This document shows, piece after piece, positions 42,963 through 51,624 of a stretch of 64,000 nucleotides of DNA. The DNA is from UBA981 sp942490995. GTDB lineage: Bacteria > Pseudomonadota > Gammaproteobacteria > Ga0077536. The notes beneath the pieces were generated by a model. That model was not told the origin of the DNA, searched no databases, and saw only the letters and a list, made by a program, of their open reading frames with translations. The stretch lies in NCBI GenBank assembly GCA_942490995.1, contig CALOBG010000055.1, forward strand, positions 16,058-80,057, given 5' to 3'. Position numbers and translations under genes: made by a program. Numbering within the stretch: the stretch's first letter is position 1; every line of letters starts with the position of its first letter.

Positions 42963-42990
42963 ATTGTAGCCGGACTCTTGCTGAATGCAA
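42963..42990 (-). promoter_or_regulatory. Sigma-70-type promoter of serC-serA
   Basis: On the minus strand, TTGCAT (42990-42985), a 16-base spacer and TACAAT (42968-42963). A second -10-like TATATT lies about 15 bases downstream. Confidence 0.55.
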
Positions 42991-43134
42991 TGCGCGAAAT
43001 CCGTTGCGGAAGTGAGAATGTTCACACAGCGCTGCGCCTGCCGCGCATTTACGCAACGGCCAGCTGTTCAACAAGGCGCTCAACAACGGTGCGCAACACC
43101 GGCAGCGGGCCGCGCAGTCGTTTTTGCGCGCTTT

Positions 43135-46100
43135 TTAATGGAAATCGCGCGACGGGATCTGAAGGCGGCCGAGCATCGCGCTGTGGTCCTCGAGCCGTCT
43201 GGCGATGACATGGATGACACCACTTTCGCGTTGTATTTCGCCGCTCACCCCCAGCAGGCGCGCGTTCAACAGCTCGCGGCGCTGGCTCTCGACCAGCGAC
43301 GACCACACGATCAGATTGATCACACCGGTTTCGTCTTCCAGCGTCACGAACACCACGCCGGTCGCCGTGCCGGGCCGCTGGCGGCTGACTACCAGGCCGG
43401 CGATACGCACACGTTCACCATGCTGGCAGTGTTCGAGCATGGCCGCGCTCAGGCAGTGACGACGCGTGAGCCGCGGGCGTAACAGGGCCAGCGGATGGCG
43501 GCCGAGGGTCAGGCCCGTGCTGGCATAGTCGGCGACAATATCCGCGCCCTCTCCAGGCACCGTCAGTAACGGCGTGGCCTCGTTGACGCCGGCGCCGGCC
43601 AGGACCGGCAGCGGCGCCTCGACCCCCAGCGCCGCCCAGCTGGCCTGGTGGCGATTGCCGGCCAGCGCGCGCAGCGCACCGGCGCGCGACAGGGTTTTGA
43701 GGTGCCCACGATCGAATCCGCCGCGGTTGGCCAGATCGGCGACATCGACGAACATCGCTTCCCGACGCGCCGCAAGCAATGCCTGCGCCGCTACCTCGGC
43801 GAAACCTTTGACCATACGCAAACCCAGGCGCAGGGCCGGCCGGCCATCGCGATGCGACTCCAGTGTGCAATCGAAGTCGCTCGTCATGACGTCGGCCGGG
43901 CGCACCTCGACGCCGTGGCGACGGGCGTCCTGGACGAGCTGCGAAGCACCATAAAACCCCATTGGCTGGCTGTTCAGCAAGGCGGCGGTGAAGGCTGCCG
44001 GGTGATGGCATTTGAGCCACGCCGAGACATAGGCGAGTAAAGCGAAGCTGGCCGAATGCGACTCCGGGAAACCGTATTCGCCGAAACCCTGGATCTGGTT
44101 GAAGATCTGGCCGGCGAATGCGTCGCTGTAGCCGCGCTCGCGCATGCCCTCGACGAGGCGGGTACGAAAGTGGTCCATACCGCCGTTGCGTTTCCAGCGC
44201 GCCATCGAGCGCCGCAGCTGATCGGCTTCACCGGGAGAAAACCCGGCCGCGACCGTCGCCAGCTTGATCACCTGTTCCTGAAACAGCGGTACCCCGAGCG
44301 TGCGTTCGAGTACGCCACGCACTTCTTCGCTGGGATAACTGACCGCCTCCTCGCCGTTGCGACGGCGCAGATAAGGGTGGACCATTTCGCCCTGGATCGG
44401 CCCCGGACGTATCAGCGCAACTTCGATGACCAGGTCGTAGTAACACCGCGGACGCAAGCGCGGCAGCATCGCCATCTGCGCGCGCGATTCGATCTGGAAC
44501 ACCCCGACCGTGTCGGCGCGCTGGATCATGGCGTAGGTGTCGCCGTCATCGGGCGGGATCGCCGCCATCGTCAGCCGCTCGCCGCCGGCCGCGGCGATCA
44601 ACTCGAAACTTCGTCGGATCGCGCTCAGCATGCCCAGGCACAGGCAGTCGACCTTGAGCAGGCGCAGGGTTTCGAGATCGTCCTTGTCCCACTGGATCAC
44701 GGTGCGCTCCGGCATCGCCGCGTTTTCGATCGGGACCAGGTCCGACAATGGCCCGTCCGAGATCACGAAGCCGCCGACATGCTGGGACAAATGGCGCGGG
44801 CTGCCGATGAGTTCCGCAACGAGCATGACCAGGCGCCGGATCACCGGGTTGTCCGGATCGAAACCGACCTCGCGCAGGCGCTCGGGGACACCGCCACCCT
44901 GGTCCCACCAGTACAGGTTGCGCGCCAGGCGATCGACCTGGTCCAGCCCCATGCCGAGCGCCTTGCCGACATCGCGCACGGCGCTGCGCAGCTTGTAGGT
45001 GATGACGGTTGCCGCCAGCGCGGCACGTTCGCGACCATACTTTGTATAGATGTACTGGATCACTTCTTCGCGGCGCTGGTGTTCGAAATCGACGTCGATA
45101 TCCGGCGGCTCATTGCGCTCCTTGGAAATAAAACGTTCAAACAGCATCTCCATGCGCGCCGGATCGACCTCGGTGATACCGAGGCAGTAACACACCGCCG
45201 AATTGGCCGCCGAGCCGCGCCCCTGGCACAGGATCCCGCGCCCGCGCGCAAACGCAACGATGTCGTAGACGGTCAGGAAAAATGCCTCGTAGTCGAGTTC
45301 CGCGATCAGGGCGAGTTCGTGTTCGACCAGCCGCGCGACTTTCGCCGGGATACCTTGAGGCCAGCGCCGCTGCATGCCCTGCTCGGTCAGTTCGCGCAGA
45401 TAGCTGCTCGCGCTGGCTCCGGCCGGCACCAGTTCGCGGGGATAGGCGTAGCGCAGTTGCTCGACGCTGAACGTACAACGCGCGGCGATGGCCAGGGTTT
45501 CGGCGAGCAGATCGTGGGGATAGATGCGCGCCAGCCGCGCCAATGGCCGCAGGTAGCGCTCGCCATTGGCAAACAGGTGCTGCCCGGCTTCCATCACGGT
45601 CGTGCCGAGCCGGATGGCGGTGACGGTATCGAGCAGCGCACGGCGTTCGTAGGCATGTATATGCACATCGCCGGCCGCGACCAGCGGCAAATCGTTGGCC
45701 AGTGACAGCCGCCGCGCGCGTTCCAGTAGCGCGCCATCGGCACCGCTGTAGAACAGGCCCAGCCCGATCCAGGCACGACCGCGGAACCGTTCGGCCAGCC
45801 ATGCCGCGCGCGCCGGGTCGGCATCGTCACCGCACGGCAGCCAGATCAGCAGGCCGTGGGCAAAGTCATCGAGGTCGGCGCGTTCAAGCGCGTAACTGCC
45901 CTTGGGACTGCGCCGGCGTGCGCGCGTGATGAGCGCGGAAATTGCACGGTAGGCCGCAACATCATCGGCCAACAGCACCAGCCGGGTCGCGTCGCCACAG
46001 GTGAATTCACTGCCCGCGATAAGCTGTATGCCGTGCTCGCGGGCAGCGACATAGGCACGGACCAGCCCGGCAAAGCTGCATTCATCGGTCAGTGCCAGGG

Positions 46101-46221
46101 CGCGATAGTCCAGCGCGGCTGCCGCGGCGACGAGCTCTTCGGGATGCGACGCGGCGCGCAGGAAGGTGAAATTACTCAGGCAATGCAACTCGGCATAAGC
46201 CTGTGGGGCGCGATCCGGCAT
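43135..46221 (-). CDS. dnaE2: Error-prone DNA polymerase DnaE2
   Basis: 1,028 residues; a C-family polymerase used in SOS translesion synthesis. The PHP domain begins AYAELHCLSNFTFLRAASHPEELV; the catalytic palm has CQGRGSAANSAVCYCLGIT and PDIDVDFEHQRREEVIQYIY; QIQGFGEYGFPESHSASFALLAY and a C-terminal OB-fold (RVRIAGLVVSRQRPGTATGVVFVTLEDETG) complete it. The length and the absence of the tau-binding tail separate it from DnaE1. A LexA box lies 23 bases before the start. imuA and imuB, its usual partners, are not in the window. Confidence 0.93.
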   Translation of the reverse strand: MPDRAPQAYAELHCLSNFTFLRAASHPEELVAAAAALDYRALALTDECSFAGLVRAYVAAREHGIQLIAGSEFTCGDATRLVLLADDVAAYRAISALITRARRRSPKGSYALERADLDDFAHGLLIWLPCGDDADPARAAWLAERFRGRAWIGLGLFYSGADGALLERARRLSLANDLPLVAAGDVHIHAYERRALLDTVTAIRLGTTVMEAGQHLFANGERYLRPLARLARIYPHDLLAETLAIAARCTFSVEQLRYAYPRELVPAGASASSYLRELTEQGMQRRWPQGIPAKVARLVEHELALIAELDYEAFFLTVYDIVAFARGRGILCQGRGSAANSAVCYCLGITEVDPARMEMLFERFISKERNEPPDIDVDFEHQRREEVIQYIYTKYGRERAALAATVITYKLRSAVRDVGKALGMGLDQVDRLARNLYWWDQGGGVPERLREVGFDPDNPVIRRLVMLVAELIGSPRHLSQHVGGFVISDGPLSDLVPIENAAMPERTVIQWDKDDLETLRLLKVDCLCLGMLSAIRRSFELIAAAGGERLTMAAIPPDDGDTYAMIQRADTVGVFQIESRAQMAMLPRLRPRCYYDLVIEVALIRPGPIQGEMVHPYLRRRNGEEAVSYPSEEVRGVLERTLGVPLFQEQVIKLATVAAGFSPGEADQLRRSMARWKRNGGMDHFRTRLVEGMRERGYSDAFAGQIFNQIQGFGEYGFPESHSASFALLAYVSAWLKCHHPAAFTAALLNSQPMGFYGASQLVQDARRHGVEVRPADVMTSDFDCTLESHRDGRPALRLGLRMVKGFAEVAAQALLAARREAMFVDVADLANRGGFDRGHLKTLSRAGALRALAGNRHQASWAALGVEAPLPVLAGAGVNEATPLLTVPGEGADIVADYASTGLTLGRHPLALLRPRLTRRHCLSAAMLEHCQHGERVRIAGLVVSRQRPGTATGVVFVTLEDETGVINLIVWSSLVESQRRELLNARLLGVSGEIQRESGVIHVIARRLEDHSAMLGRLQIPSRDFH

Positions 46222-46243
46222 GGGCAGTTGAGGTTTTTATAAG

Positions 46244-46263
46244 TACTGTTTATTTATACAGTA
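46244..46263. promoter_or_regulatory. LexA (SOS) operator
   Basis: TACTGTTTATTTATACAGTA: a CTGT-N8-ACAG box, identical to the E. coli consensus in the half sites and AT-rich in the spacer. It lies between the dnaE2 start and the divergent DUF992 gene, so it surely controls dnaE2. Confidence 0.92.
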
Positions 46264-46387
46264 TTCGTACTCGACGACACAGGTCAAGGATTGCGGGGGC
46301 GGCGGTGGACAAAGGCCGGCACCGGAGCGAGAATCGGCACGCCCGCGCAATTCCGGGTCGCTTCACGACAACACGAGGAATTACTCA

Positions 46388-46879
46388 ATGAAATCAGGCC
46401 ACGCTCTAGCCCTCCTATTCGTCACGGCATGTCTAACCGCACCGATCGGCGCCGTTCACGCCGAGGGCGGACTCGAGGTCGGCGTGTTGACCTGTTCGGT
46501 CGTGCCCGGCACGCGCCTGAACCTGCTGATCCGCTCGACGGCCGACGTCAAGTGTGTGTACGCCAAGGGTGGCCAGTCGGAAGAATATGTCGGCGAAACC
46601 GGCATCGCGCTGGGCCTCGACCTGAGCTTCAAACAGGATGAAAAAATGGCCTTCACCGTCATCGCCGCGAGCGAGGATATCCGCCCCGGCGCCAAGGCCC
46701 TCGGCGGCAAATATGTCGGTGGCGAATTATCCGCCGCCGTTGGTCTCGGCCTCGGCGCCAAGGCCCTGGTCGGCGGCGGGGCAAAAAATATCGGCCTGCA
46801 GCCGATCGCGCTCGAAACCAGCACCGGCATCGGCGCTTCGGGCGGCCTGTCTTTCCTGTATATCCAGCCGGCCGAATAA
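46388..46879 (+). CDS. Secreted DUF992-family protein
   Basis: 163 residues, with a signal peptide at about 1-25 (ending GAVHAEGG). The mature part, GGLEVGVLTCSVVPGTRLNLLIRSTADVKCVYA then GLGLGAKALVGGGAKNIGLQPIALE, matches DUF992, small periplasmic or outer-membrane-associated proteins of unknown function. The two cysteines are likely disulfide-bonded. GAGGAA precedes ATG 46388, and a strong terminator follows. It is divergent from dnaE2. Confidence 0.85.
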   Translation: MKSGHALALLFVTACLTAPIGAVHAEGGLEVGVLTCSVVPGTRLNLLIRSTADVKCVYAKGGQSEEYVGETGIALGLDLSFKQDEKMAFTVIAASEDIRPGAKALGGKYVGGELSAAVGLGLGAKALVGGGAKNIGLQPIALETSTGIGASGGLSFLYIQPAE

Positions 46880-46898
46880 AACCCCCGGTAACACACCG

Positions 46899-46926
46899 AC
46901 GGCGGCCTCGAGCCGCCGTTTTTTTT
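46899..46926 (+). terminator. Intrinsic terminator of DUF992 gene
   Basis: An 8-bp stem ACGGCGGC / GCCGCCGT with loop CTCGA, then eight T residues. Confidence 0.88.
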
Positions 46927-46944
46927 CCCGGGGCGTAATATGTC

Positions 46945-47925
46945 GTGAGGTCGCTACGCTTCAGCCCCGGCTCCCTGCTCCCCGGTCTGCTCGCCGCCAT
47001 CGCGGTGGCGATGGCCGCGGCCTTCCTGTCCGCTCACTACAACGCGCCGGTGATGCTGTTCGCGCTGCTGCTCGGCATGGCGTTCAATTTTCTGTCTGAA
47101 GGCGGGCGCTGGCCGGACGGCATCGAATTCGCATCCACGCGCCTGCTGCGCGTGGCCGTCGCCCTGCTCGGATTCCGCATCAGTTTCACCGCCCTGGCCG
47201 AACTCGGGCTGGCCGATGCCGCGCTCGTCGTCGGCTCGATTGCCCTGACGCTGGCGGTCGGCTGGTTGCTGGCACGGTTGCTCGGGCTGCGCGCCGACTT
47301 CGGCATCCTCACCGGTGGCGCCGTCGCTATCTGCGGCGCCTCCGCGGCGCTGGCGATTGCCGCGGTCCTGCCCCGCCATGCCGAATCAGAACGCAACACC
47401 CTGTTCGCGGTCATCGGCGTCACCACCCTGAGCACGCTGGCCATGATCGCTTACCCGCTGATCGTGGCCATGTTGGCGCTGGACGACCGCAGCGCCGGCA
47501 TTTTTCTCGGCGCAACCATCCATGATGTCGCCCAGGTGGTCGCCGCCGGTTATACGGTGTCGACCGACACCGGCGATCTCGCCACGCTGACCAAATTACT
47601 GCGCGTCGCCATGCTCATCCCGGTGGTCCTGGCGATCGCGGTGGTCGTGCGTCGCCGCAGCGGCATCAGCAGTGGTGCACCCCTGCCATGGTTCGTGATC
47701 GCATTTGCCGTGTTCATGGCGCTCAGCGAAAGTGGCATCGTCCCGGCCGCCGCCACCTTGCTGCTCAGCGACATCTCACGTTGGCTGCTGATCACGGCCA
47801 TCGCCGCGCTCGGCATGAAAACACGGCTGCAGCAATTGTTCGAAGTCGGCCCTCGGGCGGTGAGCCTGATGGTGCTGGAAACACTGGTGCTGGCACTGGT
47901 GGTGGTGCTTGCGTTGCTGCGGTGA
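46945..47925 (+). CDS. YeiH/UPF0324-family membrane transporter
   Basis: 326 residues, about ten membrane helices, GTG start 19 bases after the preceding terminator. Conserved family blocks: GMAFNFLSEG, LLRVAVALLGFRISF, FGILTGGAVAICGASAALAIAAVLP and GATIHDVAQVVAAGYTVS. The family is annotated as putative sulfate exporter (YeiH), with taurine- or sulfite-linked relatives. The substrate here is unknown. Confidence 0.87.
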   Translation: MRSLRFSPGSLLPGLLAAIAVAMAAAFLSAHYNAPVMLFALLLGMAFNFLSEGGRWPDGIEFASTRLLRVAVALLGFRISFTALAELGLADAALVVGSIALTLAVGWLLARLLGLRADFGILTGGAVAICGASAALAIAAVLPRHAESERNTLFAVIGVTTLSTLAMIAYPLIVAMLALDDRSAGIFLGATIHDVAQVVAAGYTVSTDTGDLATLTKLLRVAMLIPVVLAIAVVVRRRSGISSGAPLPWFVIAFAVFMALSESGIVPAAATLLLSDISRWLLITAIAALGMKTRLQQLFEVGPRAVSLMVLETLVLALVVVLALLR

Positions 47926-48051
47926 TACCCGCACCGAGACCATCGAATCGGGCCGAAAACGCCGCATAGCCTCGCCACCCTCATCGCCGATGCGCTAAGC
48001 TCTCGCGCGGCGGCGCCCCGTCGTCGTCAATTTATCTGTACAGGGAACAGC

Positions 48052-48708
48052 ATGGACCTCGCAACCGTCGACCACTTACTGACCACCACGCGCTCGGTGC
48101 GTAAACGCCTCGATTTTTCGCGCCCGGTGCCAACCACCGTGATCAATGAATGTATCGAGCTCGCGCTGCAGGCGCCGAGCGGCTCGAATTCACAGGGCTG
48201 GTCGTTCGTGGTCGTGACCGATGCCGCGAAACGCGCGACCATCGCCGATTATTACCGCCGTTCGTTCGAATCCTACGCCAACGACGACACGCGCCGCCCC
48301 AGCTATGCCACGGCTGATCCGCGTGCCGAGCAGATGCCGCGTGTGGTCAGCTCCGCGGTCTACCTGGCCGAACACCTGCATGAAGCACCGGTCATGGTGC
48401 TGGCCTGCATTGACGGGCGGGTCGAGCACGCGACGCCAATGGACCAGGCCGGCCGCTACGGATCGATCCTGCCGGCGGCATGGTCGTTCATGCTGGCCCT
48501 GCGCTCGCGCAAGCTGGGCACGGCGTGGACAACCCTGCATCTGAAATACGAACGCGAGGTTGCGGCGCTGCTCGGCATACCGGAGTCCGTCACCCAGGCG
48601 GTCCTGTTCCCGGTCGCCTATTACACGGGTGAGGACTTCAAGCCGGCGCCACGCCTGCCGGCTGCCGAACTGGTGCACTGGGACGCCTGGGGCGCGCACC
48701 GATCCTAG
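48052..48708 (+). CDS. Nitroreductase family FMN oxidoreductase (second)
   Basis: 218 residues. TTRSVRKRLDFSRPVP and LALQAPSGSNSQGWSFVVVTD are the FMN-binding elements; GSILPAAWSFMLALRSRKLGTAWTTLHL and the C-terminal YYTGEDFKPAPR complete the fold. AGGGAA precedes ATG 48052. It is paralogous to, but clearly diverged from, the gene at 6686. Confidence 0.87.
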   Translation: MDLATVDHLLTTTRSVRKRLDFSRPVPTTVINECIELALQAPSGSNSQGWSFVVVTDAAKRATIADYYRRSFESYANDDTRRPSYATADPRAEQMPRVVSSAVYLAEHLHEAPVMVLACIDGRVEHATPMDQAGRYGSILPAAWSFMLALRSRKLGTAWTTLHLKYEREVAALLGIPESVTQAVLFPVAYYTGEDFKPAPRLPAAELVHWDAWGAHRS

Positions 48709-48715
48709 GACCCGA

Positions 48716-48721
48716 TAAAAT
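48716..48721 (+). promoter_or_regulatory. Possible -10 element (TAAAAT) of MBL hydrolase gene
   Basis: TAAAAT begins 8 bases after the nitroreductase stop and 34 bases before the GTG start of the next gene. Confidence 0.3.
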
Positions 48722-48749
48722 CTGGCGGTCAGGGGCTGCCGTCGCCCTC

Positions 48750-49820
48750 GTGGCGATCGCGAGCTGCGCCCTGCTGCCTCGCCCGGCGCCGACCAGGCTG
48801 CCCGGGGCACCGGACCATCATCTGTCGAACGGCACGTTCCGCAATCCCGCCGGCAGTCCGACCGGGCGCGCGTCGGTGCTGGAAATGACCGCGTTCATGT
48901 GGCGCCGCCTGCGTCAGACGCCGCCTTCGGTGCCGGCCGATCACGTCATCGCGCCGGCGCAGGCATTGAGCGATTTTCGCGCCGTGGACGACAGCGACAG
49001 CCTGACCTGGCTCGGCCACGCAGCGTTTCTGCTGCGCATAAACGGCAAAGTAATCCTCACCGACCCCTACCTGAGCACGGTCGCCGGACCATACGGTTTC
49101 GGTCCTGAACGCTACGTCGAACCCGGCCTGCCGGTCACCGAGCTACCGCCTGTCGATATCGTGCTCGTCAGTCACAATCATTACGATCATCTCGATGCCG
49201 AAACTATCGACGCGCTGCCCGGTAAAGAACGGCTGCACGTCGTCGTACCACTCAAGCTCGGTGGTTTTTTTCGCGAGCGCGGATACCGCAACGTGCACGA
49301 ACTCGACTGGTATGAAAGTCTGGACATCGACGGTATCGCGATCGAAGTGCTGCCGGCCATCCATTTTTCCCGGCGTGGTGCTTTCGATCGGAATCGCAGC
49401 CTGTGGGGTGGTTTTGCCATCCGCGCCGGACAACATCGCATCTATCATTCGGGAGACACCGCCTACGGCCCGGTTTTTACCCGCATCGGGCAGCGCGCCG
49501 GCCCGTTCGATCTCGCCCTGGTTGCAATCGGGGCTTACGACCCCCGCTCGATCATGAGCCCCGCCCACGTCACCCCGGAACAGGCCGTGGAGCTGGTCGA
49601 GGATATCGACGCAGCCCACGCCGTCGGCATGCACTGGGGCACCGTCGAACTTACCGACGAGCCGCATTTCGAACCCAAGGCGCGCTTCCTCGCCGCGGCG
49701 CGCGAAGCGGGCTGGCCGCACACGCGTGCGCGGATCATGAAAATCGGTGAAACCCTGCCACTGGCGATGTTCAGCACGCCGGCTGCTGTCGCCAGCCGCA
49801 AGCTGTCCGCGGCGGATTGA
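48750..49820 (+). CDS. Metallo-beta-lactamase-fold hydrolase (UlaG/NAPE-PLD-like)
   Basis: 356 residues. The zinc motif is SHNHYDHLD (HxHxDH); GHAAFLLRINGKVILTDPYLS precedes it, and later YHSGDT and GMHWGT supply the remaining ligands. Layout and FRPNRSLWGG-like FDRNRSLWGGFAI fit the NAPE-PLD/RomA group that cleaves phospholipid-like or lactone substrates. The region in frame before GTG 48750 encodes RSGAAVALVAIASCALL, a lipoprotein-signal-like stretch that lacks a normal start codon, so the true N-terminus and location are unsure. Confidence 0.8.
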   Translation: MAIASCALLPRPAPTRLPGAPDHHLSNGTFRNPAGSPTGRASVLEMTAFMWRRLRQTPPSVPADHVIAPAQALSDFRAVDDSDSLTWLGHAAFLLRINGKVILTDPYLSTVAGPYGFGPERYVEPGLPVTELPPVDIVLVSHNHYDHLDAETIDALPGKERLHVVVPLKLGGFFRERGYRNVHELDWYESLDIDGIAIEVLPAIHFSRRGAFDRNRSLWGGFAIRAGQHRIYHSGDTAYGPVFTRIGQRAGPFDLALVAIGAYDPRSIMSPAHVTPEQAVELVEDIDAAHAVGMHWGTVELTDEPHFEPKARFLAAAREAGWPHTRARIMKIGETLPLAMFSTPAAVASRKLSAAD

Positions 49821-49867
49821 GACCAGGCATGCTTCGCCGACAGGTCAAGGCTCCGTCCGGGAAGTGG

Positions 49868-50659
49868 CTAGAGTTCGCCGCAGACGTGTCCCCCGTCAAC
49901 CACGATGACCGAACCGGTCATCCACCGCGAAGCGTCGGAGGCCAACAGCAGCAGCGGGCCGTCGAGATCCTCTAGATTGCCGTAACGACGCATCGGAATG
50001 CCCTTGATGAATTCCTTTGAACGCTCGCTCTCGAGCAGGGTGCGACTGACGTCGGTCAGGATGTAACCCGGCGCCAGCGCATTGACGCGGATGCCGTATT
50101 TAGCGCCTTCAAGGGCCATGACTTCGGTGGCCTTGACCAGCGCCGCCTTGGATACCGCGTAGGGGAACTGGCCCTTGATGGTGCGGTAGGCGGTGATCGA
50201 GGCGATGTTGATGATATTGCCGGCGCCGCGTTTCTGCCGTGCGACCTGCTCGGTATAGCGTTTGGACAAAAACCACGGCGCCTTGAGATTGGTATTCATG
50301 ACGTAGTCCCAATCGTCTTCGTCGATAGTGGCATAGGTTTTTGCGCCCGCCTCGACGCCGGCATTATTGATCAGCACATCGATATGTCCGTAGGCGCCGG
50401 CAGCTTCGTCGAGAAATTTTTCGATGCTCGCGCCATCGTTGACGTCCAGCGTGACGCCGATGGCGTCACCACCGCCCGCCTTCAGCTCGTTGACACGCGC
50501 GGCGATTTTTTCGACCCGGCGTGCACCGAGTACGACCTTCGCACCGTTGGCCGCGAGCACGCCGGCGAAATGATGCCCGAAACCGGACGACGCGCCGGTG
50601 ATCGCGATGCTGAGTCCCGCGACACTGAAAGGATTGAGTCCGGCTGCACTGCTGTTCAT
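49868..50659 (-). CDS. Short-chain dehydrogenase/reductase
   Basis: 263 residues of a classical SDR: TGASSGFGHHFA (NAD(P) loop, about 21-32), NNAG (about 97-100) and the catalytic Ser plus YAVSK (Tyr/Lys). The C-terminus ends ...GSVIVVDGGHVCGEL. It oxidises or reduces an alcohol/ketone of unknown identity. AGGA precedes ATG 50659. It is convergent with the MBL hydrolase. Confidence 0.88.
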   Translation of the reverse strand: MNSSAAGLNPFSVAGLSIAITGASSGFGHHFAGVLAANGAKVVLGARRVEKIAARVNELKAGGGDAIGVTLDVNDGASIEKFLDEAAGAYGHIDVLINNAGVEAGAKTYATIDEDDWDYVMNTNLKAPWFLSKRYTEQVARQKRGAGNIINIASITAYRTIKGQFPYAVSKAALVKATEVMALEGAKYGIRVNALAPGYILTDVSRTLLESERSKEFIKGIPMRRYGNLEDLDGPLLLLASDASRWMTGSVIVVDGGHVCGEL

Positions 50660-50760
50660 GTACGGTCCTGATGTGTGATGAGCAAATCGAATCGTGCCAA
50701 TTTACCGTAAAGGTCCGGGCGTGACACCCGGGTTCGAGCTTGTCCTCGGCCTGCGCCTGG

Positions 50761-50928
50761 ATAAGTGTGCGGAACAATCGGACACGCAGGCGCCAGTGGC
50801 GTGCGGGTCGCGCGTCAGGCGGCCTCGAGCGCAAGCGAGCCATGGACGGTATAGCGCAGCGCGAGGGTAGTGAGACCGTGCACGGATGCACGGTCGAACG
50901 CTACCCGGACGCGCGACCCGCACGCCAC
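50761..50928. repeat. Palindromic repeat family 2, copy A
   Basis: An approximately 168-base element bounded by inverted arms GGCGTGCGGGTCGCGCGTC and GACGCGCGACCCGCACGCC. On the left the arm extends a further ~36 bases, starting at AGTGTGCGGAACAATCGG. The core carries an inner hairpin GACCGTGC / GCACGGTC nested within GGTAG / CTACC. Copy B at 52869-53034 shares core and arms. The ORFs that cross it are artefacts of the repeat. Confidence 0.8.
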
Positions 50929-51063
50929 GAACCGTGTACGACGTTTTTGCACACCTATTGAGACCAGCGCCGAAAGCACGGTAGAAATCGCCCCGAGGCG
51001 CTAAAGTTGCTGCCGGGCGGCGCCGACATCATGGACAGCAGCCCGCAATTCCGGACTTTCAGC

Positions 51064-51501
51064 ATGCCTTGTAAAATTCTGTTCGCTTTGCTTGCCGTCG
51101 TTTTCAGCAACGCTACCGGCGCTGCGCCGACACCGGTTATTCCAACCGTGTCCGAAGAGCAGGTTCGCCAGTTCGCGCGCGCGCGAATAGTCGACGGACA
51201 TGACCTGTTACTCGGTCCGAGCGTCCCGCAGCCCGTTGCTCCGATTCCCGGCGACTGCCGGACGCTCTATCAACAGCGCGTCGCAATGATGCGCGAGCAG
51301 CTCGACTATCGCCGACCGTTCTGGGACGAACCGCGCCATGTTGCGACCGTGCTGGTCGGCGCGGTGTGGACGCCCGCTTTCTATTTCCTGCCCTACCGCG
51401 CCCTGTCCACGACCCTGGCCGATGAACGCCAGGCAGGGGGCGTTGCCGAGCTCGACGCGCTGCGCGCCGCCGCCGCCGCCGGTCGCTGCTTCGAGCGCTG
51501 A
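51064..51501 (+). CDS. Secreted protein of unknown function
   Basis: About 145 residues. A hydrophobic start MPCKILFALLAVVFSNATGA looks like a signal peptide; ATG 51031 or TTG 51007 are alternative starts, and none has a good ribosome binding site. The mature part contains two cysteines and a PFWDEPRHVATVLVGAVWTPAFYFLPYRALS segment with a possible membrane-associated stretch. I recognise no family. It lies between repeat family 2 and the aminotransferase. Confidence 0.5.
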   Translation: MPCKILFALLAVVFSNATGAAPTPVIPTVSEEQVRQFARARIVDGHDLLLGPSVPQPVAPIPGDCRTLYQQRVAMMREQLDYRRPFWDEPRHVATVLVGAVWTPAFYFLPYRALSTTLADERQAGGVAELDALRAAAAAGRCFER

Positions 51502-51573
51502 TCGGGCGCCGGCAGCGGCGCAATCCCAGGCCACGTTTCCAGTCCGAGCGGCGCGCCCGCGCGCACGGCTGTG

Positions 51574-51582
51574 TGCTATAGT
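51574..51582 (+). promoter_or_regulatory. Extended -10 promoter element (TGC-TATAGT) of aminotransferase gene
   Basis: TGC directly followed by TATAGT, 43 bases before the start codon. The extended -10 can explain the lack of a recognisable -35. Confidence 0.5.
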
Positions 51583-51624
51583 CGCGCGCCTTTGAAGCTC
51601 GCCACTACCGGAGCGCGCACCGCG

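Noticed and set aside
44056..45705. 549-codon open frame on the plus strand
   Set aside because: Antisense to the conserved core of dnaE2.
50761..50961. Open frames reading MHPCTVSLPSRC in both family 2 repeats
   Set aside because: Produced by the repeated DNA; no ribosome binding site, and each runs out of the element into unrelated sequence.
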